Counted from the stretch's first letter, positions 23,441-32,531 are shown. The stretch: DNA of 64,000 nucleotides from DAOUEX01 sp034430235 (GCA_964478075.1 CAYZGO010000018.1:1-64000), one strand, 5' to 3'. The notes: generated by a model from the letters alone, not told the origin. Numbers and translations are program-made.

Positions 23441-24328
23441 ATGAGTTTGGTGAGAATCGCCTTGCTTCAAATGATCTCGTTCGGCAACGACCAGAATGCC
23501 AATCTAGCGAGGGGAGACGCATTCTGCCGACGCGCGAAGGAAATGGGTGCGGACATCGCGCTCTTTCCAGAGATGTGGAACATAGGGTACACCTTCTGCG
23601 ATTCCTCTCAGCCAAATGCACGTGAAATCTGGCAGGCGCAGGCCGTCAGCCAGGAGGATGCTTTTGTCACTCACTTCAAGGCACTTGCCAGGAAACTCAA
23701 TATGGCCATGGCCCTGACCTATCTTGAGAGGTGGGATGGGGCTCCCCGAGATTCTGTCTCCCTCATTGATCGGCACGGGGAAGTCGTACTGACGTATGCC
23801 AAGGTGCATACGTGCGATTTCGACAAGGAAGCTGCCTTGACGCCTGGGGAGGATTTCTACGTGTGTACGTTGGATACGGCTCAGGGAGACGTAAGGACTG
23901 GGGCAATGATCTGCTTCGACCGCGAGTTTCCGGAGAGTGCGAGAATCCTGATGCTCAAAGGGGCTGAACTCGTTTTGACTCCGAATGCTTGTGACCTGGA
24001 AGACAACCGTATTGGGCAGTTCAGGGCGCGGGCCTTTGAGAACATGATGGGTATGGCCATGACCAACTATGCTGCCCCACAGGACAACGGGCACTCGGTG
24101 GCTTTTGATGCGGTGGCGTTTGATGAACATGAGGCAGCACAAGATACACTCCTTGCCGAGGCGGGTGAAGAAGAAGGGGTCTACATTGCGGAGTTTGACA
24201 TGGACAAGATCAGGGCTTACCGCGAGCGTGAAACGTGGGGCAACGCATTCAGAAAGCCTCGCAGCTATAGTCTCTTGACATCCCCTGCGGTTGATCATCC
24301 TTTTGTCAGGGTCAGTGCCAGGAGATGA
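23441..24328 (+). CDS. Carbon-nitrogen hydrolase (nitrilase superfamily)
   Basis: A 295-aa nitrilase-superfamily hydrolase. The catalytic triad is visible: Glu in ALFPEMWN (about residue 46), Lys in YAKVHTCDF (about 128), and Cys in GAMICFDREFPESAR (about 163). Such enzymes hydrolyse amides or nitriles; the substrate is unknown. Start at ATG 23441 with AGGAGG upstream, inside GTTAGGAGGG. It is a single gene with no operon partner, as expected for a cassette. The full length and intact triad suggest an active enzyme. Confidence 0.85.
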   Translation: MSLVRIALLQMISFGNDQNANLARGDAFCRRAKEMGADIALFPEMWNIGYTFCDSSQPNAREIWQAQAVSQEDAFVTHFKALARKLNMAMALTYLERWDGAPRDSVSLIDRHGEVVLTYAKVHTCDFDKEAALTPGEDFYVCTLDTAQGDVRTGAMICFDREFPESARILMLKGAELVLTPNACDLEDNRIGQFRARAFENMMGMAMTNYAAPQDNGHSVAFDAVAFDEHEAAQDTLLAEAGEEEGVYIAEFDMDKIRAYRERETWGNAFRKPRSYSLLTSPAVDHPFVRVSARR

Positions 24329-24607
24329 GCGCGCCCACCAAGCCGCAGGTGGCGACCCCGTCAAGTGGTCGCGCGTCGCCCACCGCCCGACGCCCGTCGC
24401 CCATAGGGCATGCAGAGCCAGGGCATGCAAAGCGAGGCCATGCAGAATGTGCCCTGCCTTCTGAGTTGACTCATAGGGTTTTTGCCTTACAGTGCCTGCA
24501 CAAAGGAGCTGGGTTGCGGCGTTTCGGTTCACGCTTGGTGTTACTGCGGAAGCCGCATGGCGGCTCAGCTCGGGTCGGATAGCGGAGTGTTTGCACGGAG
24601 GAAAGCG
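24329..24607. repeat. Spacer with a dispersed repeat
   Basis: 24384-24433 (CGCCCGACGCCCGTCGCCC, then AGGGCATGCAGAGCCAGGG) matches the reverse complement of 36821-36870 closely. Further on, GCCGCATGGCGGCTCAGCTC (24548-24567) resembles the right arm of attC-like site C. No gene is seen. Confidence 0.45.
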
Positions 24608-25285
24608 ATGGATCAACCACCAGATCTAGACGACGCGAGAGAAGTTGCCTCGAAGATTGTGGCAGAGATTCGTGCGTTGCCTGTTCAGAACACTCCAAGC
24701 GTGCGGGCAACCCGCCGCCAGTACTCCCGGAGGCTGAAACAGGCAAACCCAGAATTCATTCTCGACTTGGCGAGGGAATTGCTTGAGGACTATGGCCAGC
24801 TCTGGCTTGCCTGTGAGTTGATTCAGAACCACAGAGCAGCCTTTGAAAGCATCGGAGAAGCAGAACTTGAGGAATTCGGCCAAGGCATCAACAGTTGGTG
24901 GTCCGTAGACTCCTTCGCGCGCACCTTGGCCGGGCCGGCTTGGCTGAAGGGGCAGGTGTCCGATGAGTTGATTCATAGATGGGCCCACTCAGAAGACCGT
25001 TGGTGGCGACGAGCGGCATTAGTCAGCACCGTAGCGCTCAATGTGCGGTCTCACGGGGGCAGGGGAGATGTTCGTCGTACCCTTGGGGTGTGTCACCTGT
25101 TAGTGGATGATCATGATGACATGGTGGTAAAAGCCATGTCTTGGGCATTGCGTGAGCTTGTTGTGCATGATCCAGACGCAGTGCGTGAGTTTCTGAACGA
25201 GCATGAGGATGTTCTTGCAGCGCGAGCAAAGCGAGAGCTGAGCAACAAGCTTACGACGGACCTGAAGAATCCGCGCCGGAAGTGA
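24608..25285 (+). CDS. DNA alkylation repair (AlkD-like) protein
   Basis: A 225-aa all-helical HEAT-like protein of the AlkD/DNA alkylation repair type. The segments FILDLARELLEDYGQLWLAC, WWSVDSFARTLAGPAWLKGQ and WAHSEDRWWRRAALVSTVAL match the family, where the Trp/Arg-rich repeats line the DNA groove. AlkD excises 3- and 7-alkylpurines. The C-terminal VVKAMSWALRELVVHDPDAV is also typical. ATG 24608 has GGAGG at a spacing of seven; the longer frame lacks one. It is a lone gene among palindromic spacers. Confidence 0.75.
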   Translation: MDQPPDLDDAREVASKIVAEIRALPVQNTPSVRATRRQYSRRLKQANPEFILDLARELLEDYGQLWLACELIQNHRAAFESIGEAELEEFGQGINSWWSVDSFARTLAGPAWLKGQVSDELIHRWAHSEDRWWRRAALVSTVALNVRSHGGRGDVRRTLGVCHLLVDDHDDMVVKAMSWALRELVVHDPDAVREFLNEHEDVLAARAKRELSNKLTTDLKNPRRK

Positions 25286-25480
25286 GCTGCGGGGCCGTTC
25301 GCCGAAGAGCATGATCTTTGATGTCACCGCATCCGACCGCGCTATCAACCGGGTTCTGAGCCAGTTCCGGCGTTTGTACCATGCGTTTCTGTATGTGAAC
25401 CATTGTCAAAGCCGCGCGGCGGCTGAGCTCTGATCGCTACACGGCATATCCACCCCACAATATGTGATGTGAGGAGCGAA

Positions 25481-26431
25481 ATGAATGGAACTGTGAATCA
25501 CTCGGACTATAAGAACCAAAGTCCAATTCTGGTTGTCATCGGGGTTCTTCTACTGTTGGTCGGTGTGTTTGCCGCTTTCTTGGGGCCACTCGAGATGTAT
25601 TGCTTCTATCTCTTTTCCGAGGGCGGTCGTTTTCATTATGAAGGTTTCGGATTTGGCTCTCTCATGTTTGGCAACATCGCCTGTCAGATTATCGGCTATT
25701 ACCTTATCGCCATGTTGTGTATTCCTCTCGGCTATGGACACCTCAGAGTGCGTCGTTGGGCTAGGCCCCTAGCCCTGAGCTTGCTCTGGCTTTGGCTCAT
25801 TGTCGGAGTGCCTTTGATTCTCCTGTTCTTGTTTGTGTTGTTTGCGTCCAAAGACCTATCTCCCGCTGCCGCGCTGACTGTCGTTATCTTGCTCGGGTTG
25901 TCTTACCCTGCAATCCCAGGGTTGCTGATTCGGTTCTACCGGAGCCGAAACGTCAGATTCACCTTTGAGCACAGAGATCCAAAGACCTATTGGATTGAGA
26001 TGCTACCCATACCAATCCTGGTGTTGTGTGGTCTGTTCTCATTCTACCTGGTTGCTTTGCATGTTCTCATCTTCTTCAATGGAGTATTCCCGCTTCTTGG
26101 TGTCTGGGTGTCAGAGCTTCAGGGCATCATGCTGCTTGACATCTCGATACTGTGTTTGGTGGGTTTGCTGTGGGGTGTATTGAGGTTGAGGAAGTGGGCA
26201 TGGTGGAGTGCCTTGATTTACTTCGCTTGGACGGCAGTTTCGTGGATTATCACGCTTGCGCGGTCCAGCTGGTTGGATATTCTGTTAAAGATGGATTTCC
26301 CGCCATTCGAGATGGAGATACTGCAAGAAGTGCCGTTTCAAGGGTTTCATTTTGCAGCGCTGATTGGGATACCGCTTCTTGTTACTTCAGGACTGATAGC
26401 CTTCTCCAAACGGTACTTCAAGGATAGATGA
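25481..26431 (+). CDS. Integral membrane protein, 316 aa
   Basis: ATG 25481 with GAGGAG five bases upstream; a GTG at 25469 is possible. About eight hydrophobic helices are seen (for example LVVIGVLLLLVGVFAAFLG and LALSLLWLWLIVGVPLIL), and loops are short. No transporter or enzyme motif was recognised, and the protein may be a sensor-like or uncharacterised family. It is preceded by the motif GCCGCGCGGCGGCTGAGCTC, similar to the right arm of site C, and overlaps the next short frame only marginally. Confidence 0.6.
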   Translation: MNGTVNHSDYKNQSPILVVIGVLLLLVGVFAAFLGPLEMYCFYLFSEGGRFHYEGFGFGSLMFGNIACQIIGYYLIAMLCIPLGYGHLRVRRWARPLALSLLWLWLIVGVPLILLFLFVLFASKDLSPAAALTVVILLGLSYPAIPGLLIRFYRSRNVRFTFEHRDPKTYWIEMLPIPILVLCGLFSFYLVALHVLIFFNGVFPLLGVWVSELQGIMLLDISILCLVGLLWGVLRLRKWAWWSALIYFAWTAVSWIITLARSSWLDILLKMDFPPFEMEILQEVPFQGFHFAALIGIPLLVTSGLIAFSKRYFKDR

Positions 26432-26527
26432 TCAGGTCTCAAGGTGGTGAGGCGTACCTGAGAAGACAATTCGAAGAAGTGCCATATGACAATGAGATGG
26501 AGGTAACTCGGGACGGCGGAGCACACC

Positions 26528-26857
26528 GTGAAAAGGTACTCAAGGAGAATCAAGAGGCAACTCAGAGAACTCGCCAGCCTTGCATACGAGAACGAACTGA
26601 GCAGGGAGCTTGCGCGACTGGCGAACAAGTTCGACGAATGGCGCCAGGGCAGGCTCAGTGCTGGTGACCTGAGTTATCTCATCCATCAATACGACATTGG
26701 GCCATCGAGAGAACTCTTCAAGCACTACAACAACGGACTGCCCCACATGCAGCTAGCCTGCGCCATAGTGCATGGGATCCTCAACGAAGAGGATATTCCA
26801 GAAGAGATCTGGCCATACATCAGGGACGCGCTAGAGTTCTGCAGGTCTGATTCGTAA
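26528..26857 (+). CDS. Hypothetical protein, 109 aa
   Basis: A GTG start at 26528 gives a 109-aa helical, charged protein (KRYSRRIKRQLRELASLAYE to GILNEEDIPEEIWPYIRDAL). The pattern, with FDEWRQGRLSAGDLSYLIHQ, recalls small helical proteins found in accessory islands, often next to restriction or toxin-antitoxin genes. The ribosome site is weak (GGCGGAG). A second frame at 26428 is probably a shadow. No function can be proposed. Confidence 0.55.
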   Translation: MKRYSRRIKRQLRELASLAYENELSRELARLANKFDEWRQGRLSAGDLSYLIHQYDIGPSRELFKHYNNGLPHMQLACAIVHGILNEEDIPEEIWPYIRDALEFCRSDS

Positions 26858-27291
26858 CGTGCGCGTGAATGAGCAGCAGCGACCGGGCAGGATCCCACCA
26901 GAGCCCGCGCGGCCGTCGGTAGCGGACGGCGGTTCGGTTGGGGCCCGTGAGTGCCCCGCCAGACAGCAGCGACGAGCCTGCACCACATCTGCGCTGATCT
27001 GGCCACGGTCAGACCGACAGCCGCATCACGCGCTCGCAAATACCAGCGCTGCCTGTCAGATCAGCCACCGTAGCGCTTCCGGCTTGAGATCCCAATGCAG
27101 AGGCGCCATTTGTGCTTTTTTGCACGACTTGCCAAGGCAGGCAAAGCTGTGTACAATATGCGAGGCCGGTATCTTCCCCAGCGGCCAAACAAACCAATTG
27201 CCCCGCAAGGCTTCACCCTGAGGCGCTTCGCGTCGTGAGACATTCAGCGTCGAAGGAGCTCAGCCCGAAGGGTAGAAAGGACGCGCCGAGT
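26858..27291. other. Intergenic region, right edge of accessory block
   Basis: GC-rich sequence with no gene. It marks the change from single small genes to the Wood-Ljungdahl operon. The promoter at 27129-27157 and a leader of about 130 nt lie in its right part. Confidence 0.5.
27129..27157 (+). promoter_or_regulatory. Sigma-70-type promoter of the MTHFR operon
   Basis: TTGCCA (27129-27134) and TACAAT (27152-27157) are 17 nt apart. It implies a 5' leader of about 127 nt and supports the downstream ATG at 27292 rather than an upstream start. Confidence 0.6.
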
Positions 27292-29406
27292 ATGAGCGAA
27301 AAGAACGACGTATCATCTCTGCCTACCGAAGCGCTTCCACCATGCACGGCTGCCTGCCCAGCGCACACTGATGTACGGGGCTACGTCAATGCCATCGCGC
27401 GCGGCGATTTAGAGGAGGCCTATCAGCTGGCGCGCGAAGCCAACCCCCTGCCATACATCTGTGGCAAGGTGTGTGCCCACGCTTGTGAAACGGAATGCAG
27501 GCGTGGTGACATAGACGAGCCTGTGGCCATTTGTGCGCTGAAGCGCTTCGCTACAGAGCAGCACGACCTGCGCAAGGGCCACGCACCAGGCCTCTCCGTG
27601 GCCGAACCTAAGGAAGACAAGGTAGCCATCGTTGGTGCAGGGCCCGGTGGCCTGACCGTTGCGCATGACCTGGCACGCATGGGCTACAAGGTAACGGTCT
27701 TCGATGCCAACCCCAAGCCTGGCGGCACGATGCAGGTGGGCATTCCTCTGTATCGCCTGCCGCGCGACACGGTCGAACTCGAAGTGGCCCCTCTGAGAGA
27801 GCTGGGGATCGAGTTCGTCACCAACACGCGAGTCAGCGACGTGGACGCCCTGCTGGCGGACGGGTACAAGGCTGTCTTCCTGGCCATTGGTTCGCACGCA
27901 GGCCGTAAACTGCGCCTCGCCAATGCCGACCTGCCGGACGTCTGGTTGAACATGGAGTTCCTGCGCCGGGTGGCATTGGGCGAAAAGGTTGATCTCAGCG
28001 GTCGCCACGTGCTGGTGCTGGGCGGAGGCAATGTGGCCATAGACGTTGCGCGCACCGCAGTGCGCCTGGGTGCCGCCGAAGTCTCCATGACCTGCCTTGA
28101 AAGCTGTACGATGATGCCTGCCCACGCCTGGGAGATTGAGGAGGCGCTCGACGAGGGCGTGCAGATGTTCCATGACCGCACGTTCAAAGAGATCGTTGCT
28201 GAGAACGGCAAGGTCAAGGGTGTGCGCTGTGTGAAGGTTGACTTCCGGGGCTTCCTTCCGACTGGCGGGATCGACATGGATGAGTTCCCGGAGACGGAGC
28301 ACGTCCTACCCGCCGACCTGGTCATCTTTGCCATCGGCCAGGGCCCCGACTTGAGCTTCCTGCCGCAAGATGGGTCCATAGCCCAGACACGACGCCGTAC
28401 GATACAGGTAGACCCGCTCACACTGGCCACCACCAAGCCTGGCGTCTTTGCTGGCGGGGACGCCATCACCGGCGTTGGCTTCATCATTGATGCCGTCGGT
28501 GCTGGCCACCGGGCCGCGCGTTCGATAGACGCCTATCTGCGCGGCATTGACCCGGCCACAGTGCAGCCCCCCGAACCTGAAAAGCTGGGCGAACTGCAGA
28601 AAAAGACCGTTTCCCACGTCCGCCCACTCAAGCGTGACGAGATGCCCAAACTGGACGCGGACCTGCGCAAGACCAGCTTTGAGGAGGTGTACCTCGGGTA
28701 CACTGAGACGCAGGCCATCCGTGCCGCCCATCGCTGCCTCACCTGCGGTGCGGGCGCGCAGGTGGACACCGACAAGTGCATTGGCTGCCTGACTTGTGTT
28801 CGAGTCTGCCCCTACGAGGTAGTTGCACTGGTGCGCGGCACCGCGAATGTGCCCATAGACCAATGCCAGGCCTGCGGCATCTGCGCAAGCGAGTGCCCGG
28901 CCAAAGCCATCACCATGAAGCTGTACTCAGACGACGACCTGCTCAAGGAGATCAAGAGCGCTGTACGCAAAGCCAAACGCGCTGTCAGTGTAGGGACGGG
29001 CAATGGCAAGCCCATCATCATCGGCTTTGCCTGCCGCTACTGCGCCTACGCTGGCGAAGATCCAAGCGTCGTCAAAGCCAGGCTGCCCAGCAACGTAAAG
29101 ACGATAGAGGTGCTGTGCAGCGGCAAGGTAGACTCGCTGTACCTGCTGAAAGCCTTCGAGTTTGGCGCCGATGGCGTCTTTGTGGCCGGATGCCTGGAGG
29201 GCGACTGCCACAATGAGAAGGGCAGCGTACACGCTGGCCAGCGCGTGGCGTACGTCAAGGGACTGCTGGACCAGATTGGCCTTGGTAGCGGACGTTTGGA
29301 GATGTTCAACATGTCCCCCGCACAAGGTGCTGACATGACCGAAGCCGTGGCCACGCTGACGGCAAGCATCAAGGAATTGGGGCCCAGCCCGGTGAGGAGA
29401 CGTTAG
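27292..29406 (+). CDS. NfnB/GltD-like FAD oxidoreductase fused to ferredoxin and FlpD (MvhD) domains
   Basis: A 704-aa fusion. The N-terminus is a GltD-type [4Fe-4S] domain (CTAACPAHTDVRGYV, then CGKVCAHACETECRRG). An FAD and NAD(P) oxidoreductase follows (GAGPGGLTVAHDLARMGY, GGGNVAIDVARTA, FAGGDAITG). A two-cluster ferredoxin segment (CIGCLTCVRVCPYEV, CQACGICASECPAKAI) and a C-terminal FlpD/MvhD-type domain (GFACRYCAYAG, AGCLEGDCHNEKG) complete it. It should carry electrons between NAD(P)H, ferredoxin and the reductase encoded next. ATG 27292 is chosen from the promoter and the AAAGGA site. In other acetogens HdrABC-MvhD fills this place. Confidence 0.87.
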   Translation: MSEKNDVSSLPTEALPPCTAACPAHTDVRGYVNAIARGDLEEAYQLAREANPLPYICGKVCAHACETECRRGDIDEPVAICALKRFATEQHDLRKGHAPGLSVAEPKEDKVAIVGAGPGGLTVAHDLARMGYKVTVFDANPKPGGTMQVGIPLYRLPRDTVELEVAPLRELGIEFVTNTRVSDVDALLADGYKAVFLAIGSHAGRKLRLANADLPDVWLNMEFLRRVALGEKVDLSGRHVLVLGGGNVAIDVARTAVRLGAAEVSMTCLESCTMMPAHAWEIEEALDEGVQMFHDRTFKEIVAENGKVKGVRCVKVDFRGFLPTGGIDMDEFPETEHVLPADLVIFAIGQGPDLSFLPQDGSIAQTRRRTIQVDPLTLATTKPGVFAGGDAITGVGFIIDAVGAGHRAARSIDAYLRGIDPATVQPPEPEKLGELQKKTVSHVRPLKRDEMPKLDADLRKTSFEEVYLGYTETQAIRAAHRCLTCGAGAQVDTDKCIGCLTCVRVCPYEVVALVRGTANVPIDQCQACGICASECPAKAITMKLYSDDDLLKEIKSAVRKAKRAVSVGTGNGKPIIIGFACRYCAYAGEDPSVVKARLPSNVKTIEVLCSGKVDSLYLLKAFEFGADGVFVAGCLEGDCHNEKGSVHAGQRVAYVKGLLDQIGLGSGRLEMFNMSPAQGADMTEAVATLTASIKELGPSPVRRR

Positions 29407-29407
29407 G

Positions 29408-30076
29408 ATGATAAAAGCAGAACAGAAACCCATCGCCGAGATAATGGAGATGATCGCTCCATACAAGAAGATACTGATCCTCGGCTGCGGCACCTGTGTC
29501 ACGGTCTGTTTCGCTGGCGGTGAGAAAGAAGTGGGACTCCTGGCTTCTAGCCTGCGCATTGCCTCTGCTGCAACAGGCCAGGGAAAGACCTTCGCCGAGG
29601 CGACCGTGCAGCGCCAGTGCGAGTGGGAGTTCATTGACGCGGTAGCGGATCAGATCAAGAGGGTTGACGCTGTCCTCTCACTGGGCTGCGGCATCGGCGT
29701 GCAGGCTCTAGCGGAACGCTACCCGGACGAGGTCATCCTGCCTGGCGTCAACACCACTTTCCTGGGCATGGCTGTGCAGCCCGGAGTATTCGAGGAGCGC
29801 TGCGTGGCCTGCGGCGACTGCATACTAGGCCAGACAGCCGGCATCTGCCCCATCGCGCGCTGCGCCAAGAACCTGTTGAACGGCCCCTGCGGTGGCTCAC
29901 AAAATGGCAAATGCGAGATCAATCCAGATCTCGACTGCGCCTGGCAGCTTATCTACGACCGCCTGGCAAGGCTGGGACAGCTTGACCGCCTGGCCACAAT
30001 TATGCCGCCCAAGGATTGGTCCAAGGACCGTGATGGCGGCCCGCGCAAGATCGTAAGGGAGGATCTGAGGCTATGA
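29408..30076 (+). CDS. metV: Methylenetetrahydrofolate reductase zinc/iron-sulfur subunit MetV
   Basis: A 222-aa MTHFR C-terminal-type protein. Cys clusters CGTCVTVC (30s), RCVACGDCILGQTAGICPIA and KNLLNGPCGGSQNGKC are typical of MetV, which in Moorella and other acetogens binds MetF and passes electrons from an iron-sulfur centre to its FAD. It starts 1 bp after the fused oxidoreductase and overlaps metF by 4 bp, so the three proteins are expected as one complex. Confidence 0.88.
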   Translation: MIKAEQKPIAEIMEMIAPYKKILILGCGTCVTVCFAGGEKEVGLLASSLRIASAATGQGKTFAEATVQRQCEWEFIDAVADQIKRVDAVLSLGCGIGVQALAERYPDEVILPGVNTTFLGMAVQPGVFEERCVACGDCILGQTAGICPIARCAKNLLNGPCGGSQNGKCEINPDLDCAWQLIYDRLARLGQLDRLATIMPPKDWSKDRDGGPRKIVREDLRL

Positions 30077-30996
30077 AAGCTGGCAGCAATCTCGAAAAAG
30101 TCCTTAGCAGCGGCCGCTTCGCCGCCACTGGCGAGTTGGGACCTCCCAAGAGCGCGGACCGTGAGGTCGTCCGACACAAGGCAGGCCTGCTCAAAGGCTA
30201 TGTGGATGCAGTCAACATCACCGACAACCAGACGGCCATCGTGCGCATGTCGAGCATGACAGTGGGCATCATGCTGCTGCAACTGGGCCTGGAGCCCACC
30301 ATGCAGATGACCTGCCGTGACCGCAACCGCCTGGCTATTCAATCTGACTTGCTGGGTGCCGCTGCGCTAGGCGTCAAGAACCTGCTCTGCCTGACCGGCG
30401 ACCATCAGAGTTTCGGCAATCACCCCACAGCGCGAGGCGTCTACGACCTGGACTCCATGCAGCTTCTGACTATGGTCAAAGCCATGCGCGACGAGAGGAA
30501 ATTCGCCTGCGGCGAGGAGATGGACGTCGAGCCCCACTTCTTCATCGGTGCAGCGGCCAACCCCTTCGCTGACCCCTTCGAGTACCGCCCGTTACGCCTG
30601 GCTAAGAAGATCGCTGCGGGAGCGGACTTTATCCAGACGCAGCTCATCTACAATGTGCCCAAGTTCGCCGAGTACATGAAGAGAGTACGAGACCTGCGCC
30701 TGCACGAAAAGTGCTATATCCTGGCTGGAGTAGGCCCCATCAAGAGCGTGGGCATGGCCCGTTACATGCAGAAGAGCGTGCCAGGGATGGACGTGCCCGA
30801 AGAGATCGTGGCCCGTCTCAAAGGTGTACCTAAGGAGCAGAGGCGGCAAGAAGGCATCAAGCAATGCGCAGACATCATCCGCCAAATTCGTGAGATACCT
30901 GGCGTAGCTGGCGTGCACATCATGGCTATCGAATGGGAGGAAGCCGTGGCGCACCTACTGGAACTGGCAGGGCTGCTGCCGAGACCGCAGATGTAG
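30073..30996 (+). CDS. metF: Methylenetetrahydrofolate reductase MetF
   Basis: A 307-aa FAD-dependent TIM-barrel enzyme reducing 5,10-methylene-THF to 5-methyl-THF, the last step of the methyl branch. LTGDHQSFGNHPTARGVYDLD carries the usual folate/FAD region, and GADFIQTQLIYNVPKFAEYM contains the barrel segment seen in the family. The C-terminus ends IMAIEWEEAVAHLLELAGLL. It is coupled to metV by a 4-bp overlap. A terminator follows at once. It lacks the NADH-binding domain of eukaryotic MTHFR, as expected when a partner supplies electrons. Confidence 0.92.
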   Translation: MKAGSNLEKVLSSGRFAATGELGPPKSADREVVRHKAGLLKGYVDAVNITDNQTAIVRMSSMTVGIMLLQLGLEPTMQMTCRDRNRLAIQSDLLGAAALGVKNLLCLTGDHQSFGNHPTARGVYDLDSMQLLTMVKAMRDERKFACGEEMDVEPHFFIGAAANPFADPFEYRPLRLAKKIAAGADFIQTQLIYNVPKFAEYMKRVRDLRLHEKCYILAGVGPIKSVGMARYMQKSVPGMDVPEEIVARLKGVPKEQRRQEGIKQCADIIRQIREIPGVAGVHIMAIEWEEAVAHLLELAGLLPRPQM

Positions 30997-31033
30997 ACTT
31001 GCCATACAGCGCCTTGATTACCTGATCGACATG

Positions 31034-31069
31034 ATAGAGGCCAAGCTAAGCCTGGCCTCTATTTGTTTT
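31034..31069 (+). terminator. Intrinsic terminator of the MTHFR operon
   Basis: A perfect 10-bp stem ATAGAGGCCA/TGGCCTCTAT with a 9-nt loop, followed by TTGTTTT. It ends the operon 38 bp after the metF stop. Confidence 0.85.
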
Positions 31070-31122
31070 GCCTCAGTAAGAAACGAATGAGTTACAGAAC
31101 AGTTGCACATAAGAGAACTGAT

Positions 31123-31151
31123 TTGCATTTTTGGCGGTTTTGTGGTATATT
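31123..31151 (+). promoter_or_regulatory. Sigma-70-type promoter of the sigma factor gene
   Basis: TTGCAT (31123-31128) and TATATT (31146-31151) are 17 nt apart. The gene starts about 155 bp downstream, so the mRNA has a leader. Confidence 0.55.
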
Positions 31152-31311
31152 GGGGACACAAATAAGTGACAGGTTGTCTCGTGCATTCACTTGGCGGCCA
31201 GATGGAGGGATGGATCCTCTCCCATGTAACAGACGAATACGAATCACTGATGTACCCGGGTAATCCCATCACGTGCGATGAGCAGATCGGGTACGCGACT
31301 GGAGGCATACG

Positions 31312-32400
31312 ATGACAACTACACTCAGAATCTGTCGCGAATCCTGGGAAGGGGGGGGCCAGCCAGCTCAAGAGTTGGGGCACGAGGCTATCCGTGCAGA
31401 TCGCAAACACAACGAGGAAAGGAGCAGAGGAAAGCCAGACGAATATCGTGGTAGGACAGCAAGTGAGAGCTCAGTCGAACCAGAGAGTTTCGCCTGGCAG
31501 GATGCGATCACGCTGTATCTCAAAGACGTCGGCTCCATCTCACTGCTCAAAGCTAAAGAAGAAACCGCACTGGCGAAATGCATCGAGCGCGGCGAGGCTG
31601 CCCAACGACGCCTGCGCAGAGCCCGGGCTCCTACAGAGAATCAAAGAAGACGTTGGGAGGCACAGGTACACGCTGGCCTGAACGCACGTGAGCAGCTAAT
31701 CAACGCCAATTCGCGCCTGGTGATCAGCATAGCCAAAAAGTACGTCCATTGCGGCGTACCGTTCTTGGATCTGATCCAGGAAGGCAACATTGGCCTCATG
31801 CGCGCCGTGGAGAAATTCGACTATCATCTCGGTTACAAGTTCAGCACGTATGCCACGTGGTGGATTCGCCAGGCCATCCTGCGTGCCATCGTCAACCAGG
31901 GACGCCTTATCCGCGTGCCCATGTACATGTCCGAGCGCATCAATCGCCTGACCAGAGTGTCGCGTCGGCTATTGCAAGAGCTGGGACACCAGCCCAGCGT
32001 CCAAGAGGTCGCGCGTCAAATGGGCGTTACCTGCGCAAGAGTGCTTTGCCTGATCCGCATCGCGCAACAGCCAGTGTCCTTGGAAACGCCCATAGGCGAA
32101 GGGCAAGACTCTTCACTAGCGGACTTTGTCGAAGACCAGACCACGCCCTCGCCGGCAGAAGTGTCCTCCATAGCCCAACTCAAACAGGATGTGGAAGAGG
32201 TTCTATCTTCTCTCAGCCCGCGAGAGGACAGGGTGCTAAAGCTGCGCTACGGACTCTGGGACGGTTCCAGCCATTCGCTGGATGAAGTGGGGCACAAGTT
32301 CGGGGTAACGCGCGAACGTGTGCGGCAGATTGAGATCTCCGCGTTGCACAAGCTGCGCCACTCCAGCCGCACTCGGAAGCTGCGCTGCTATCTGGAATAG
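31312..32400 (+). CDS. RNA polymerase sigma factor, RpoD-like group 2
   Basis: A 362-aa sigma-70 family protein. Region 1.2 (DAITLYLKDVGSISLLKAKE), regions 2.1-2.4 (NSRLVISIAKKYVHCGVPFL, then KFDYHLGYKFSTYATWWIRQ), region 3 and region 4 (SPREDRVLKLRYGL, GVTRERVRQIEISALHKLR) are all present. It lacks the long region 1.1 of a primary RpoD, so it is probably an alternative group 2 factor for stationary or stress conditions. The promoter recognised should be close to that of RpoD. ATG 31312 has TGGAGG at a spacing of six. It is transcribed alone. Confidence 0.92.
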   Translation: MTTTLRICRESWEGGGQPAQELGHEAIRADRKHNEERSRGKPDEYRGRTASESSVEPESFAWQDAITLYLKDVGSISLLKAKEETALAKCIERGEAAQRRLRRARAPTENQRRRWEAQVHAGLNAREQLINANSRLVISIAKKYVHCGVPFLDLIQEGNIGLMRAVEKFDYHLGYKFSTYATWWIRQAILRAIVNQGRLIRVPMYMSERINRLTRVSRRLLQELGHQPSVQEVARQMGVTCARVLCLIRIAQQPVSLETPIGEGQDSSLADFVEDQTTPSPAEVSSIAQLKQDVEEVLSSLSPREDRVLKLRYGLWDGSSHSLDEVGHKFGVTRERVRQIEISALHKLRHSSRTRKLRCYLE

Positions 32401-32442
32401 GTATGACAGGAGTTATGCGGTTGCCTTTCTAAAAGGCGGATT

Positions 32443-32496
32443 TCACGGCAGAGGACGCAGAGAAAACCCAAGAGTTCTCTGCGTCCTCTGCGGTGA
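32443..32496. repeat. Dispersed 22-bp inverted repeat
   Basis: Arms TCACGGCAGAGGACGCAGAG (plus AA) at 32443-32464 and its near-perfect complement at 32475-32496 (one mismatch) with a 10-nt loop. A shorter relative (CCGCAGAGG...CTCTGCGGTGA) lies at 57680-57716, before tilS. It looks like a mobile repeat that may also act as a terminator for the sigma gene. Confidence 0.6.
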
Positions 32497-32531
32497 GCAA
32501 GTCCTGTCATGAGACAAGACCAGCTGGGTTG

